A DNA stretch of 36,301 nt. Source: Candidatus Thalassarchaeum sp. GTDB lineage: Archaea; Thermoplasmatota; Poseidoniia; Poseidoniales; Thalassarchaeaceae. The stretch lies in the NCBI GenBank assembly GCA_022449345.1, contig JAKURL010000002.1:1-36301 (forward strand), given 5' to 3'. The notes beneath the pieces were generated by a model. That model was not told the origin of the DNA and did not search any database. It was given only the letters and a program-made list of their open reading frames with translations. Shown here one piece after another: positions 22,773 through 31,468 of the stretch. A program made the position numbers and the translations under genes. How positions within the stretch are numbered: the stretch's first letter is position 1; each line of letters begins with the position of its first letter.

Positions 22773-25700
22773 TTAGAGGAAATCGCTGAGCTTCATCACA
22801 GTTACAGTATCGTCGTTGAACAGGGAGTCTACACTGTCAGACAACCAATCGACTCGCTGTTGTGTGTAGAGGTTTACACCGTAGTTTTCGATAACGTGAC
22901 GAGTGACTTGGATATACTTCCTAACCGAACCTTCCGACACCGTAAGTACGACATTCCCCCCACACATCGATGAGGAATCATCTCGCCCGTTCGATAGGCC
23001 ACCCTCGTTCTGCTTGCGTTGAATACAGCGTCCCGCTAATGGCATTCTTCGGTAAGACTCACCACATCGAACACAGCGAACTTTCTGTCTTGTGAAGGCG
23101 ACTAGATTACCTCGCAAGTCAGGAAGGAAGTGGGATTCAATGACCTGACTTGCGACCTTTGAAACGTCAACTGCGCGCAACTTTGAGCCCAATTCGAGTT
23201 GCGCGCTCATCTTGTCCACCATTGTTTTCAATGTCTTGTAGGAAGAGTTGGCAGGACCGGCATCTAGAGCACCGGAATCGTGTGTCCAGCCATATCCTCT
23301 AATATCACCAATTGTGCCAAGACGGTGCTCGACAATCTCAATTTGAGATTTCAACTCGGCAGGGTGCGGTTGCTCTTGAGAAGCCTCGTAGAATGCTCGG
23401 GGGTATTGCCACGAACAGTCGACGTTTAGCGCCTCTTTGTCGATCTCAGAGGGGTTCAATCGGGTTGTCAATACAAGAGGAGCATCCATCCTACCTCCAC
23501 GATTGGCTGGAAGAATCAATCTCGAGAAGTTCAACAATCCATCCATCAGCATCATGATGCTATCTTCATCACCATCGCAATTGCGACGCTTAGCGGCATG
23601 GAATAGAGGGTGTGCGTAGCCTGCTGATGCATCGGTCCAGCCAATGATTCGACACAATACTCCACCAGAGGTGTGCGGGGCGAGTCCTATTGCAAGATGG
23701 CCAACTAAGTCATCAGCGGTTTCGATATTGTAGAATGAATCCATGTCATAGAATCTGGTCAACAAATCATCGACGTAATCACAAGTCGCTTTCAAATGCT
23801 CAATCGCAAGCGATGAGGGAATGAAATCCTGAGGAAATAATTCGAGAATTTGCTCATCCCCCGTTAGTGGATTTCCATCGACGTCATGGGTGTAGCCAAG
23901 ATTGCTTAGTATCTCCCAAGAAGTATGGATTTCAGAAGGACGGAAATGAGTTACCGGAACGTCAATCATATCGTATCTGGCTGTGCCATCTCTAAACACA
24001 GAGACGTTATTTCTTGCTCGCAGTATGCCTTTTTCCACCGGTTCGGGTGTCTGATTGTATGACATCAAGCCCTTAACTGCCTTGATTTTTTTAGGTAGCC
24101 TCTCAAGACCAAGCGAACGCCGTTTCACCTCGAGCAATCCTGCCACTGGAATACTAGTTCTCTGTCCCAATCTGCGTGGATTTCTGTTGCCTTTAATCGG
24201 CCGTGGGCGGGTCTTGCCTCCACACTCTTCTGCTACTGTCGTATCTGGTCGATTGTGGCATCGTAGCATCGGCGACTCCATGCCACATTTGGCGCAGATT
24301 CGTGGGCCGGTATCGACGCGAACCCTTCCGCGTTTTGCGGCTTCTCCGAGCAAGCGCTGTGGCCCACCGTGGTCGCCGATGGGGAATATCGAGTGGACTA
24401 ATGGCTTCATCTCGCGCCTGCTAGCTTTCTCGGGCCGCCCCATCCTAGAACCGACTCGGCAAGGCACAGCATCTTCCCATCTCAAATCAGATAATTTCCT
24501 CACTAACCAAAGTGTCCTGTCAACCTCATGGTCGTCCAGAAGGTGTTGGGCTGCCATCAATTCCTTCGGGTTCGTAGGTCCAAGATCTTCTATCGCCTCA
24601 GCCGCTTCGTCGCCGGCTTTCTCGGTCTCTGGGATGCTCATACCAAGTTGGCGGGCAGCTGTTTGAGCTCTGACACGCTCGACATCACGCTCAGCCTCGA
24701 CCTCTGCTCGCCTTGCATCTTCGGCTCGCAAGGTGTCGGTTGCGGCTCTGATTCTAGCCACCCTGTTGGCAATATGAGGTGCAGCTTCGACCCGCATTCG
24801 AAGCTTCGAACCTTCTATTTCGAGGCCTAATCCCTCCACCAACGCTTCCCAATTAGAGGGAATGATAATGCCTCCTCGGTGATGATGGTGTTGTATTCCT
24901 AGAACCAATAGTGAAGACTTCACGACTCCATGAGTTTCTACCTCAGTCCACCGTGGCCAAACTCCAGTTGAGGGAGTGTCTAGACCAACATCCTCGAGTT
25001 TTTGCTCAGGGGACCAACCCTGAACAACATCCGGAATTCTCAGCCCCTTGCTCTTAATCTTCGAACTCAACAGAGCCTCGATTAGAATTGCAGCGAATGA
25101 CAGTGGTAGGTCTGACCACCAAGGATTGAATGGGGGAGGAGGAGCGGTTGCGAACTTGTTGCAAATCTGCCTTACTTGCTCCCAATTCAGATCGAGGCCG
25201 CGAAGATAACGATTCCAATCCCGCTTACGGCGGACACGGTCCAAAGCGGACTCACCTCCTCGGATAATCGCACCATTGAACGGCAATCCTGGAGGAAAAT
25301 GCTCTCGATTAACCCCTAGAATCGCAGAGAAATCTTCCACCTTTTGCGGCTGATCAAGAATCTCCGCAAGATCAGCAGCCCACCAATCCTTATTGTAGGG
25401 TGAAGGAACCAGATTCGTATTGTTCTCAAGGAATTCTCCGAAGCCAACTAGCATCTCTCCAGAGTCCCACAAGCTGACGACCTTATCCTTGACTCCGTTC
25501 CATTCATCTAGCGAATCGATTCTGTGGAATCCACCATCATCGAGCAATACCATCGGCCCTTCGATATCTACAGTTGGAGTTACAGCGGCGGCTTTTCCAG
25601 GGCGTTCGACTTTCATCTGGGTTCCAACTGCGAGGAATCCCTGCAAAGCCTGCATTGAAACTGGATTGACTCCAGCTGCAGCCAGTCCAGAGGCCCTGCT

Positions 25701-26798
25701 TCGACCATACCTCAGCCTGAACGCACCTGGCTGGCCGGGCTCACCGAAAACAGGACGGCCGGCGATTACATCATTCATGAATCGATTATCGGTTTTGATC
25801 AAACGTCGTTTGAAAGTGGTCTCAGACTCCTTCGATTTATCTTTGGAAGCGAAGTGGGCAATGAAATCCCAACCGGGAATGTTGAGTCGTTCTGTGTGCT
25901 TCTGGACCTTCGGAGCCTTGAGACAAAGCCCTTCACCAATAACTAGCAGAACTCCTCCTCTGACTCTAGCGCCCTCAATATTGCGGACTTCCTTGTATCC
26001 TGAGCATTCGATGTCTTCGGTAGGTTCCCCGTTAATCATCACCGGACAGGCTCGAACAATCATCTCGATTTCTTCCGGAGGAGGTTTGTATTGCAATCCC
26101 TTTCGATAGAGCCCGAACTCTTCCTTTACCCTCTCAACTTCTGGGGTACTGGGAACGTATCGACTCAATCCTAATTCTCGCCTAACCATATCTCCAATCA
26201 GTACACCGAGAGCCTGTGCTGTACCACCCGCGGCTCTGATTGGGCCGCAGAATTCTATCGACAGGAACTCTGTTCCGTCCTCGTTGTTGAGTATCTTCAC
26301 ATCGCCGATTCCTTCCAGCGGCGCGACTAGCACGGCCTCGGTTAGAACTGCTAAACCGACTCTAAGGCCGGTGTCGATTGAGCGCCGAACATCTGCTGTT
26401 AGCTTGTGCATCCTTTTCCCTACTTCGACCGCGATCTGAATCGAAGCGGTTTCACGGTCGACCTTGCTCAGTAGCTTACGCAAATCCTCCTCAATTCGAA
26501 TTGGGTCTCCATCTGGAGTTGGCTTGAGGTATTCCTCTAGCAATTTTTCAGTTCTGCTAGCCAAGTCCGCAGCACGCGGAATCTCAACAGTTTCAGCGAA
26601 GTCTAAGCCTTTGGAACGCGCCTCTTCGGCGATTTGGTAGACTTTCTCAGTGTGCCCCTCAAGCCAGCGACTGTAGGATTCGATTTCACTCGAAAGACGA
26701 GCTTCATCGAGGACGATTTCAGGGCTGTCTTGGCCTACCATGTCGCATACGCTCCGCTGCTGAACGTTCGACCACTGCGCGAGGCCGTCCAAGAACAT
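22773..26798 (-). CDS. polC: DNA polymerase family D large subunit (DP2)
   Basis: The catalytic subunit of PolD, the archaeal replicative polymerase outside Crenarchaeota. The double-psi beta-barrel catalytic motif NRRNCDGDED-type sequence is present as RRNCDGDEDSIMMLMDGLLNFS near residue 1070, with the metal-binding aspartates intact. Other hallmarks: IEFCGPIRAAGGTAQALGV, KEEFGLY, CPVMINGEPTEDIECSGY, and GPRICAKCGMES (zinc motif, about 833). A second zinc motif near 1240 (CVRCGESYRRMPLAGRC and MCGG) precedes the C-terminus. At 1341 residues it is normal to slightly long, and no intein interrupts the catalytic motif. The C-terminal MKLSDFL resembles a weak PCNA-interacting peptide. ATG 26798 and ATG 26741 are both possible starts. 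The DP1 gene is not in the window. Confidence 0.96.
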   Translation of the reverse strand: MFLDGLAQWSNVQQRSVCDMVGQDSPEIVLDEARLSSEIESYSRWLEGHTEKVYQIAEEARSKGLDFAETVEIPRAADLASRTEKLLEEYLKPTPDGDPIRIEEDLRKLLSKVDRETASIQIAVEVGKRMHKLTADVRRSIDTGLRVGLAVLTEAVLVAPLEGIGDVKILNNEDGTEFLSIEFCGPIRAAGGTAQALGVLIGDMVRRELGLSRYVPSTPEVERVKEEFGLYRKGLQYKPPPEEIEMIVRACPVMINGEPTEDIECSGYKEVRNIEGARVRGGVLLVIGEGLCLKAPKVQKHTERLNIPGWDFIAHFASKDKSKESETTFKRRLIKTDNRFMNDVIAGRPVFGEPGQPGAFRLRYGRSRASGLAAAGVNPVSMQALQGFLAVGTQMKVERPGKAAAVTPTVDIEGPMVLLDDGGFHRIDSLDEWNGVKDKVVSLWDSGEMLVGFGEFLENNTNLVPSPYNKDWWAADLAEILDQPQKVEDFSAILGVNREHFPPGLPFNGAIIRGGESALDRVRRKRDWNRYLRGLDLNWEQVRQICNKFATAPPPPFNPWWSDLPLSFAAILIEALLSSKIKSKGLRIPDVVQGWSPEQKLEDVGLDTPSTGVWPRWTEVETHGVVKSSLLVLGIQHHHHRGGIIIPSNWEALVEGLGLEIEGSKLRMRVEAAPHIANRVARIRAATDTLRAEDARRAEVEAERDVERVRAQTAARQLGMSIPETEKAGDEAAEAIEDLGPTNPKELMAAQHLLDDHEVDRTLWLVRKLSDLRWEDAVPCRVGSRMGRPEKASRREMKPLVHSIFPIGDHGGPQRLLGEAAKRGRVRVDTGPRICAKCGMESPMLRCHNRPDTTVAEECGGKTRPRPIKGNRNPRRLGQRTSIPVAGLLEVKRRSLGLERLPKKIKAVKGLMSYNQTPEPVEKGILRARNNVSVFRDGTARYDMIDVPVTHFRPSEIHTSWEILSNLGYTHDVDGNPLTGDEQILELFPQDFIPSSLAIEHLKATCDYVDDLLTRFYDMDSFYNIETADDLVGHLAIGLAPHTSGGVLCRIIGWTDASAGYAHPLFHAAKRRNCDGDEDSIMMLMDGLLNFSRLILPANRGGRMDAPLVLTTRLNPSEIDKEALNVDCSWQYPRAFYEASQEQPHPAELKSQIEIVEHRLGTIGDIRGYGWTHDSGALDAGPANSSYKTLKTMVDKMSAQLELGSKLRAVDVSKVASQVIESHFLPDLRGNLVAFTRQKVRCVRCGESYRRMPLAGRCIQRKQNEGGLSNGRDDSSSMCGGNVVLTVSEGSVRKYIQVTRHVIENYGVNLYTQQRVDWLSDSVDSLFNDDTVTVMKLSDFL

Positions 26799-26881
26799 TC
26801 ACTGCCTTCCCACTCCTCAAGCGCCTTCTGAGTGCGAACCTTCATCCGATTACCACCAAGCCGAAATAGAAGGGAACAGGC
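26799..26881. promoter_or_regulatory. Divergent intergenic region, polC and pyrE
   Basis: An 83-base gap separating the divergent polC and pyrE starts. Towards pyrE, CCGAAATAGAAGGGAAC lies 10-25 bases before the ATG; towards polC a purine-rich GGAAGG lies about six bases before the ATG at 26798. No repeat or operator was recognised. Confidence 0.3.
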
Positions 26882-27466
26882 ATGTCGACTACGGTTGCCG
26901 AAGCAAAAGAACGACTCATAGAGCGCGTTCGAGACTTGGCGTATCTCCACTCTCCTGACGAACTATTCACCCTCACCAGCGGCCGTCAGAGTCCACATTT
27001 CTTCGACATGAAACCAGTGATGATGAATCCAGAGTGTGCCCACCTAATTGGGGTACTGCTCCATGCCGAAATAGATTCAATCGGCGGAGTTGATGCGGTT
27101 GGTGGACTTGAGTTAGGAGCAGTCCCCCTAACCGGCATAGCAATCGCAAAGGCAGGCAAAGGCTCAGACCTTCGCGGCTTCCTAGTTCGTAAGGAAGCCA
27201 AGGGCCGAGGCGGACGCAAAACCGGAAACCCTCCGGGAATAGAAGGCTCAACTCTCCGAGAAGGCGACCGAGTTGTATTATTGGAAGACGTAACTACCAC
27301 TGGCGGCTCAGCGCTGAAAGCCGCCACTCGTCTAATCGATATGGGCTGCGATGTGGCGGCTTGCATCACGATTCTAGATCGTGAAGAAGGGGGCCAAGAC
27401 GCCTTCCAAGCAACAGGAATCGGCCTACATCCACTCATTCTACGCTCCGACGTCACAGGTGAGTGA
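26882..27466 (+). CDS. pyrE: Orotate phosphoribosyltransferase
   Basis: Joins orotate and PRPP to give orotidine 5'-monophosphate in pyrimidine synthesis. Seen: FTLTSGRQSPHFFDMKPVMM at the N-terminus, GGLELGAVPL, the flexible-loop lysine segment VRKEAKGRGG, and the PRPP-binding motif VVLLEDVTTTGGSALKAA. Length (194) is right for a stand-alone PyrE. It starts with ATG at 26882; the next gene begins at the base after its stop (TGAATG), so csaA-like is co-translated. The rest of the pyrimidine pathway is not in the window. Confidence 0.95.
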   Translation: MSTTVAEAKERLIERVRDLAYLHSPDELFTLTSGRQSPHFFDMKPVMMNPECAHLIGVLLHAEIDSIGGVDAVGGLELGAVPLTGIAIAKAGKGSDLRGFLVRKEAKGRGGRKTGNPPGIEGSTLREGDRVVLLEDVTTTGGSALKAATRLIDMGCDVAACITILDREEGGQDAFQATGIGLHPLILRSDVTGE

Positions 27467-27862
27467 ATGTCGGAGCATGTAATCGATTCTAGTGAGCCAT
27501 ACCATCCTGAGAAACTCGAGAAGAAGGAGTATGTCGGCGCTGCTGCGTACTTTGAATTGGATTTGAGGTCAGGTATTATTCTCAAAGTCGAAGAGTTCCC
27601 AGAGATGCGTAAGCCCTCATACAAAATCGAAGTAGACTTTGGGCCTGTAATTGGTAGACTTTGGAGTTCAGCCCAGATTACCAACTACTCGCGTGCGGAG
27701 TTGGTTGGACGAACCGTAGTTGGTGCATTGAATCTTGGAGACAAGACATTACCGACGGGTTTTGTTAGTCAATTCCTAGTCTTAGGGGCATTAGATCCAG
27801 ATGGCACGGTTAGGCTGTTAGAACTTCCAGAAGGAGTAATGCCTGGGTTGATGGTTGCTTAG
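27467..27862 (+). CDS. csaA: CsaA-like tRNA-binding (EMAP-II/OB-fold) protein
   Basis: A 131-residue OB-fold protein. The part from residue 28 on (FELDLRSGIILKVEEFPEMR, then KPSYKIEVDFG, SSAQITNYSRAELVGRTVVGALNLG and GFVSQFLVLGA) follows the CsaA pattern closely; CsaA proteins bind tRNA, and were first described as export-related chaperones in Bacillus. An extra 25 residues precede the OB fold. Translation starts directly after the pyrE stop, with AGGTGA of the pyrE end acting as Shine-Dalgarno four bases before the ATG. The link to pyrE is probably one of shared expression only. CsaA occurs scattered in bacteria and archaea. Confidence 0.82.
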   Translation: MSEHVIDSSEPYHPEKLEKKEYVGAAAYFELDLRSGIILKVEEFPEMRKPSYKIEVDFGPVIGRLWSSAQITNYSRAELVGRTVVGALNLGDKTLPTGFVSQFLVLGALDPDGTVRLLELPEGVMPGLMVA

Positions 27863-27867
27863 AGATA

Positions 27868-28428
27868 ATGAATAACCCCTTCTCAACTTCGGCAATCATG
27901 CAAGAAGACTCGGGATACGCCGACAGCGGTCAAATCATGGCCGTGGAATTCGATAAGAAAATCATCATCTACTGGTGGATAATGGCTAATTTTGGCCTTA
28001 TGATTTCATTTATCGGAATACCATTGATGCTGATATGGATCCCATTTGGATGGCTTGTTCATATGAGACAGTATGAACATATGAGTGGGGGTCTAACTGA
28101 CCGTTCACTCAACATGCGCATGGGTTGGATTTTCAAGAAACAGCAGAACATCGCTCTGGACAAACTTACTGACGTATCAATTTCCGAGGGGCCGGTTCTG
28201 AAAGCATTCGGTGTAGTCAAGATGCAGTTTGAGACAGCTGGTGCTGCACCATTCATCCTCACCGGGGTGAAAAACTCCAATCAGTTCCGTGACCTTGTTC
28301 TCCAACACAGGGACTCATTGGTTTCCAATCCTCAAAAGTCTTCACCTTCAGAGGACTCCAACAACGTTCTAGTCGAAATCAGAGATTTGCTGAAAGAAAT
28401 CAATACTAATCTGTCCAGTGAGGAGTGA
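27868..28428 (+). CDS. Membrane protein with bacterial PH-like (bPH2/DUF304) domain
   Basis: A 186-residue protein. A polar N-terminus precedes two closely spaced hydrophobic helices (about 33-50 and 53-67, with YWWIMANFGLMISF then LMLIWIPFGWLV). The following 70 residues match the bPH2 pattern: LNMRMGWIFKKQQNIALDKLTDVSI, then GVVKMQFETAG and a C-terminal helix with SNQFRDLVLQ. A charged helical tail closes it. bPH2 proteins are membrane-associated with poorly known roles. It starts five bases after the csaA-like stop and is probably the third gene of the pyrE transcript. Confidence 0.75.
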   Translation: MNNPFSTSAIMQEDSGYADSGQIMAVEFDKKIIIYWWIMANFGLMISFIGIPLMLIWIPFGWLVHMRQYEHMSGGLTDRSLNMRMGWIFKKQQNIALDKLTDVSISEGPVLKAFGVVKMQFETAGAAPFILTGVKNSNQFRDLVLQHRDSLVSNPQKSSPSEDSNNVLVEIRDLLKEINTNLSSEE

Positions 28429-28474
28429 TTATCGAATCGTTAGTCTATTGGACTACTTGTGACCGTCAGTTTTC

Positions 28475-28966
28475 ATGCCAACCATTGTTAGGATGACGAC
28501 GAGCGCTGGAGATATCGATATTGGATTGTACACAGAGGACTGTCCAGAGACTACAGGAAACTTCCTCAAGCTCGTAGATGAAGGGTTCTACAACGGTCTG
28601 CACTTTCACCGAGTAATCAAGGACTTCATGATTCAGGGCGGCTGCCCTCACTCAAGGGATCCTAACAATGGCCGAGCCGGAACAGGAGGCCCCGGTTGGA
28701 AGATTCCTTGTGAACCATCTGCCTTGGCCAAAAAACACGACCGCCCCGGGCTGTTCTCGATGGCGAATGCGGGCCCGAACACGGGTGGATCCCAATTCTT
28801 TCTCACCACCGTGCCTACACCCTGGCTCGACGGCAACCACGCGGTCTTCGGAGAGGTCATCGAGGGTATGGATAACGTGTACAGGATCGAGAATTGCGAT
28901 ACCAAGCCTGGAGATAGGCCATATGACCCTCAAAAAATCATCAAGGTTGAGAGGATAAACGAATAA
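28475..28966 (+). CDS. Cyclophilin-type peptidyl-prolyl cis-trans isomerase
   Basis: Catalyses proline cis-trans isomerisation and assists folding. The cyclophilin core is complete: [16 protein letters not shown] (with the catalytic Arg), [21 protein letters not shown] (the Met-Ala-Asn and Gln-Phe-Phe substrate pocket) and [19 protein letters not shown] (including the Trp that binds cyclosporin in human CypA). At 163 residues it is the single-domain cytosolic form with no signal peptide. A 46-base gap separates it from the PH-domain gene on the same strand, and the fumarase promoter follows it. Confidence 0.94.
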   Translation: MPTIVRMTTSAGDIDIGLYTEDCPETTGNFLKLVDEGFYNGLHFHRVIKDFMIQGGCPHSRDPNNGRAGTGGPGWKIPCEPSALAKKHDRPGLFSMANAGPNTGGSQFFLTTVPTPWLDGNHAVFGEVIEGMDNVYRIENCDTKPGDRPYDPQKIIKVERINE

Positions 28967-28984
28967 TCGTTGTATAGGCAGCCA

Positions 28985-29012
28985 ATAATTATATTTATTA
29001 ATAAGTAATTAT
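28985..29012 (+). promoter_or_regulatory. TATA-box promoter of the fumarase gene (leaderless transcript)
   Basis: A strongly AT-rich stretch with TTATATTTATTA at 28989-29000, centred about 29 bases before the ATG at 29024. That spacing puts the transcription start on or next to the start codon, as expected for the leaderless mRNAs common in archaea. If the ribbon-helix-helix domain of the product binds DNA, this region is the natural first place to look for its site. Confidence 0.6.
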
Positions 29013-29023
29013 CCGGCATAGAT

Positions 29024-30625
29024 ATGGCGAAACACCGGGCGGGCGACCGCCGAATCATCAGTATTAGCATACCAGAAGGCCTCGCAAAGAAGCTCGATAG
29101 GCGTGTAGGAAAGGGCCGTGGCCAGGGTAGGTCTGCGACGATTGCAAAAATGATTCAAAATGGCCTAGAAACAGAGCAAACAGCGCCTGTTCAAGAGAGG
29201 GCCAGCCAGCAAAGAACAGCATCGGGAGCAGCAGGTGAAATCCGAGTAGAAAAAGACACCATGGGCGAGTTAGAAGTTCCTGCAAATCGATACTTCGGAG
29301 CCCAAACCGCTCGCTCTCTAATCAACTTCGATATTGGAACAGACACAATGCCGTCTTCAGTGATCAGAGCCTTTGGAATTCTCAAGCAAGCGGCGTCAGA
29401 AACCAATGTCGAACTAGGGCAACTCGACCCCCAGATTGGCGCGCTCATCACTTCGGCCTGTGACGAGGTGATCTCCGGGGCGATGGACGAGCACTTTCCA
29501 CTTCGAGTTTGGCAGACAGGTTCTGGAACCCAGACTAACATGAATAGCAACGAAGTGATTGCTAACCGAGCAATCGAGATGGCAGGTGGAGAACTCGGTA
29601 GTAAATCGCCAGTTCATCCAAATGACCACGTAAATCGAGGACAATCTAGCAACGACACCTTCCCTACTGCAATGCACATTGCTGCAGCTGAGGAGATTCA
29701 TCACAGACTTCTGCCTACAGTTCGATTGCTACACAATGCCCTCGCTGCAAAGGCAGATGAATTTGAGGGCATAGTTAAGATTGGCCGAACTCACTTAATG
29801 GATGCAGTCCCACTAACTCTAGGTCAAGAGTTCGGCGGATACGTTTCGATGCTGTCATCTGACATTCGTCGTATTGAAGCAGCATGGGACGACTTGCTAG
29901 AACTCGCATTAGGTGGAACAGCAGTAGGCACTGGGCTAAACACACACTACGAGTTTGCCGACAAGGTTGCACAAAGAATCGCCGAGAAGACCCAATTACC
30001 ATTCATCTCGGCGGAAAACAAATTTGCACAACTCGCCGCTCATGATGCAATTGTAGCCGCATCAGGCGTCCTAAACACGCTTGCTGCAAGCCTAATGAAA
30101 ATAGCAAATGACATTCGTTGGATGGGATCGGGGCCACGCTGCGGCTTTGGGGAACTTGCTCTACCAGCCAATGAACCAGGGTCTAGCATCATGCCTGGAA
30201 AGGTCAACCCAACTCAATCTGAAGCAATGACGATGGTCTGCTGCCAAGTAATGGGCAATCATACCGCAATCAGTGTAGGAGGCAGCCAAGGAAACTTCGA
30301 ACTCAATGTGTACAAACCAATGATGATCTACAACTTGCTACACAGCACTAGATTACTCACAGACACCTGTAGGGCCTTCACTGAGAAGTGCGTAAACGGA
30401 CTCGAAGCTAATGAGGGAGTAATTGCATCTCATCTAGAGAACAGTCTGATGTTGGTCACAGCTCTGAATAATCACATAGGTTACGATAACGCTGCAAAGA
30501 TCGCAAAGCATGCTCACGCAAACGGCTCAACTCTACGTGAATCTGCAGTAGAACTTGGTCTAGTAACCAACGATCAATTTGAGCAATGGGTGAAACCTAG
30601 AGAAATGATTGGGCCAAAACAGTAG
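29024..30625 (+). CDS. fumC: Class II fumarate hydratase with N-terminal ribbon-helix-helix domain
   Basis: Interconverts fumarate and malate. Residues 73-533 are a full-length class II fumarase: [76 protein letters not shown] and the superfamily signature [17 protein letters not shown]. Normal enzymes begin near residue 73. Here the first 50 residues add a ribbon-helix-helix pattern: strand RRIISISIP (9-17), helix [11 protein letters not shown], a Gly/Arg-rich turn, helix [14 protein letters not shown] (36-49), then a polar linker of about 23 residues. The frame is uninterrupted, and the only promoter seen drives the long form. An internal ATG at 29261 could in principle give a short enzyme but would lose conserved residues. 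The fused domain suggests DNA binding or oligomerisation; its role is unknown. Confidence 0.92.
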   Translation: MAKHRAGDRRIISISIPEGLAKKLDRRVGKGRGQGRSATIAKMIQNGLETEQTAPVQERASQQRTASGAAGEIRVEKDTMGELEVPANRYFGAQTARSLINFDIGTDTMPSSVIRAFGILKQAASETNVELGQLDPQIGALITSACDEVISGAMDEHFPLRVWQTGSGTQTNMNSNEVIANRAIEMAGGELGSKSPVHPNDHVNRGQSSNDTFPTAMHIAAAEEIHHRLLPTVRLLHNALAAKADEFEGIVKIGRTHLMDAVPLTLGQEFGGYVSMLSSDIRRIEAAWDDLLELALGGTAVGTGLNTHYEFADKVAQRIAEKTQLPFISAENKFAQLAAHDAIVAASGVLNTLAASLMKIANDIRWMGSGPRCGFGELALPANEPGSSIMPGKVNPTQSEAMTMVCCQVMGNHTAISVGGSQGNFELNVYKPMMIYNLLHSTRLLTDTCRAFTEKCVNGLEANEGVIASHLENSLMLVTALNNHIGYDNAAKIAKHAHANGSTLRESAVELGLVTNDQFEQWVKPREMIGPKQ

Positions 30626-30718
30626 TTCAACCGGAGATGAGTTTAGCCTAAGGAAATCGAACTTTGAGGGCGCAAACGCTCCGCAATGATTGATAATGAG
30701 ATGAAATCGGGCTCAGCC

Positions 30719-31380
30719 GTACTTTGGTACAAGGTGGGAGCAGCAGGGGGTTCTGCACATGGGGGAGCATCCCCCCCTGCTGACTCCGCAGGGTCCGGTT
30801 CCATCCGAGCTTTCGCCCTTTTTTTCCCGGGTAGATGACTACATTGCTCCGAGGAGCTCTTTCGTCGTTTCCCGCTTCTTCGAGGATTGCTCCCCGTTTC
30901 TGCGTTTCCAGTTCTCTCCCCGGCTCTCACCGGTTCGTTCTTTGGAATGAGTGCCAGTCCTCCACGCGTCTCCGCGCTCTTGTTCCCGCCGCGTTTCCCT
31001 TAGGCTTCTGTTCCCCTTTCTTACGTCCGGTTCTTGTCCCCCTTAGTTCCCCGCAGATCCACCTCAAGCTTTCCCCATCTCTGGTTCTCTCGCCCTTCGC
31101 GTATGCACTCACGGTCTGGTTAGCTGGCACGGTTCCGTTTTCCCTGCCTAAGCAGTGCGGTTGTGTTTTCCCCAACTTTCCCCGTTGCTTCCTTCTCCTT
31201 CCTTTCGTCCGGTTATCTCCACCTCGGTTCGACCGTATCTCCCCTGACCCAAGTGCCAGGTTTGATTGTCCCCGGATCCCTTGCGGTTTCCGGTTCTACC
31301 ACCCCGAGTTCGGGGTTCGGTTCTGTGGCCCGCGGCTTGTGCCTAAGCACTCACCACACCACTCTCCCAGAGCGGCAACT
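30719..31380 (-). ncRNA. Candidate large structured non-coding RNA (about 0.66 kb), family unknown
   Basis: Read on the minus strand, this stretch has the look of a structured RNA: purine-rich single-stranded parts and many small hairpins. Examples (window coordinates): GTGC-TTAG-GCAC (31339-31350), CCCCGA-AC-TCGGGG (31302-31315), CTGC-TTAG-GCAG (31144-31155), CGCG-GAGA-CGCG (30965-30976), GGGC-GAAA-GCTC (30807-30818), a long hairpin with 10-base arms (30741-30782) and GTAC-CAAA-GTAC (30719-30730). Two loops are GNRA only when read on the minus strand, which gives the orientation. AACCGGA occurs exactly four times (30794, 31026, 31208, 31289) with further variants. A promoter-like element lies just upstream. 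I did not recognise RNase P (no GAAAGUC core), SRP (no GGAAGGAAGCAGCC core), 5S, 16S or 23S rRNA, but I cannot exclude a divergent RNase P RNA. Ends are approximate. Confidence 0.5.
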
Positions 31381-31400
31381 TAGGTCTGTGCGGACGGGGT

Positions 31401-31414
31401 GCATAAACCTTTCG
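31401..31414 (-). promoter_or_regulatory. BRE/TATA-like promoter for the candidate ncRNA
   Basis: On the minus strand the sequence reads CGAAA followed by GGTTTATGC, resembling an archaeal BRE plus TATA box. Transcription would then start about 25 bases downstream, near 31378-31380, just where the hairpin-rich region begins. Confidence 0.45.
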
Positions 31415-31432
31415 CTAAATGAGGCACTGTGG

Positions 31433-31468
31433 ACCGGAAATAGGGGTCTCGGGATGTTAATTTCCGGT
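31433..31468. repeat. Inverted repeat with 9-base arms
   Basis: ACCGGAAAT (31433-31441) and ATTTCCGGT (31460-31468) are perfect reverse complements separated by 18 bases. The element lies 17 bases past the stop of the beta-propeller gene and about 20 bases upstream of the ncRNA promoter on the same strand. It could terminate the upstream transcript (no T run follows on the minus strand) or be a protein-binding operator of the ncRNA. Confidence 0.5.

Noticed and set aside
24055-26109. Plus-strand open frames of 203 and 229 codons
   Set aside because: They lie entirely antisense within the DP2 gene, whose motifs are unmistakable.
30643-31175. Minus-strand open frames of 95 and 82 codons in the same region
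   Set aside because: Arg/Gly/Lys/Glu-rich products without any fold-like pattern; they follow from the purine-rich composition.
31211-31240. tRNA T-arm look-alike (CGGTTCGACCG)
   Set aside because: No acceptor, D or anticodon arm can be placed around it.
30835-31383. A 182-codon open frame on the plus strand in the long intergenic region
   Set aside because: The translation is low-complexity (Ser, Pro, Phe, Leu, Arg), has no start signal and no domain pattern, and the stretch is better explained by a purine-rich RNA on the other strand.
30719-31400. RNase P RNA or SRP RNA as identity of the candidate ncRNA
   Set aside because: The RNase P GAAAGUC core and the SRP GGAAGGAAGCAGCC core were not found; partial look-alikes (GGGGAAAGTTGG, ACAGAAGCC, GGAGAAGGAAGC) are in places or forms that do not fit. 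A covariance search would settle it.
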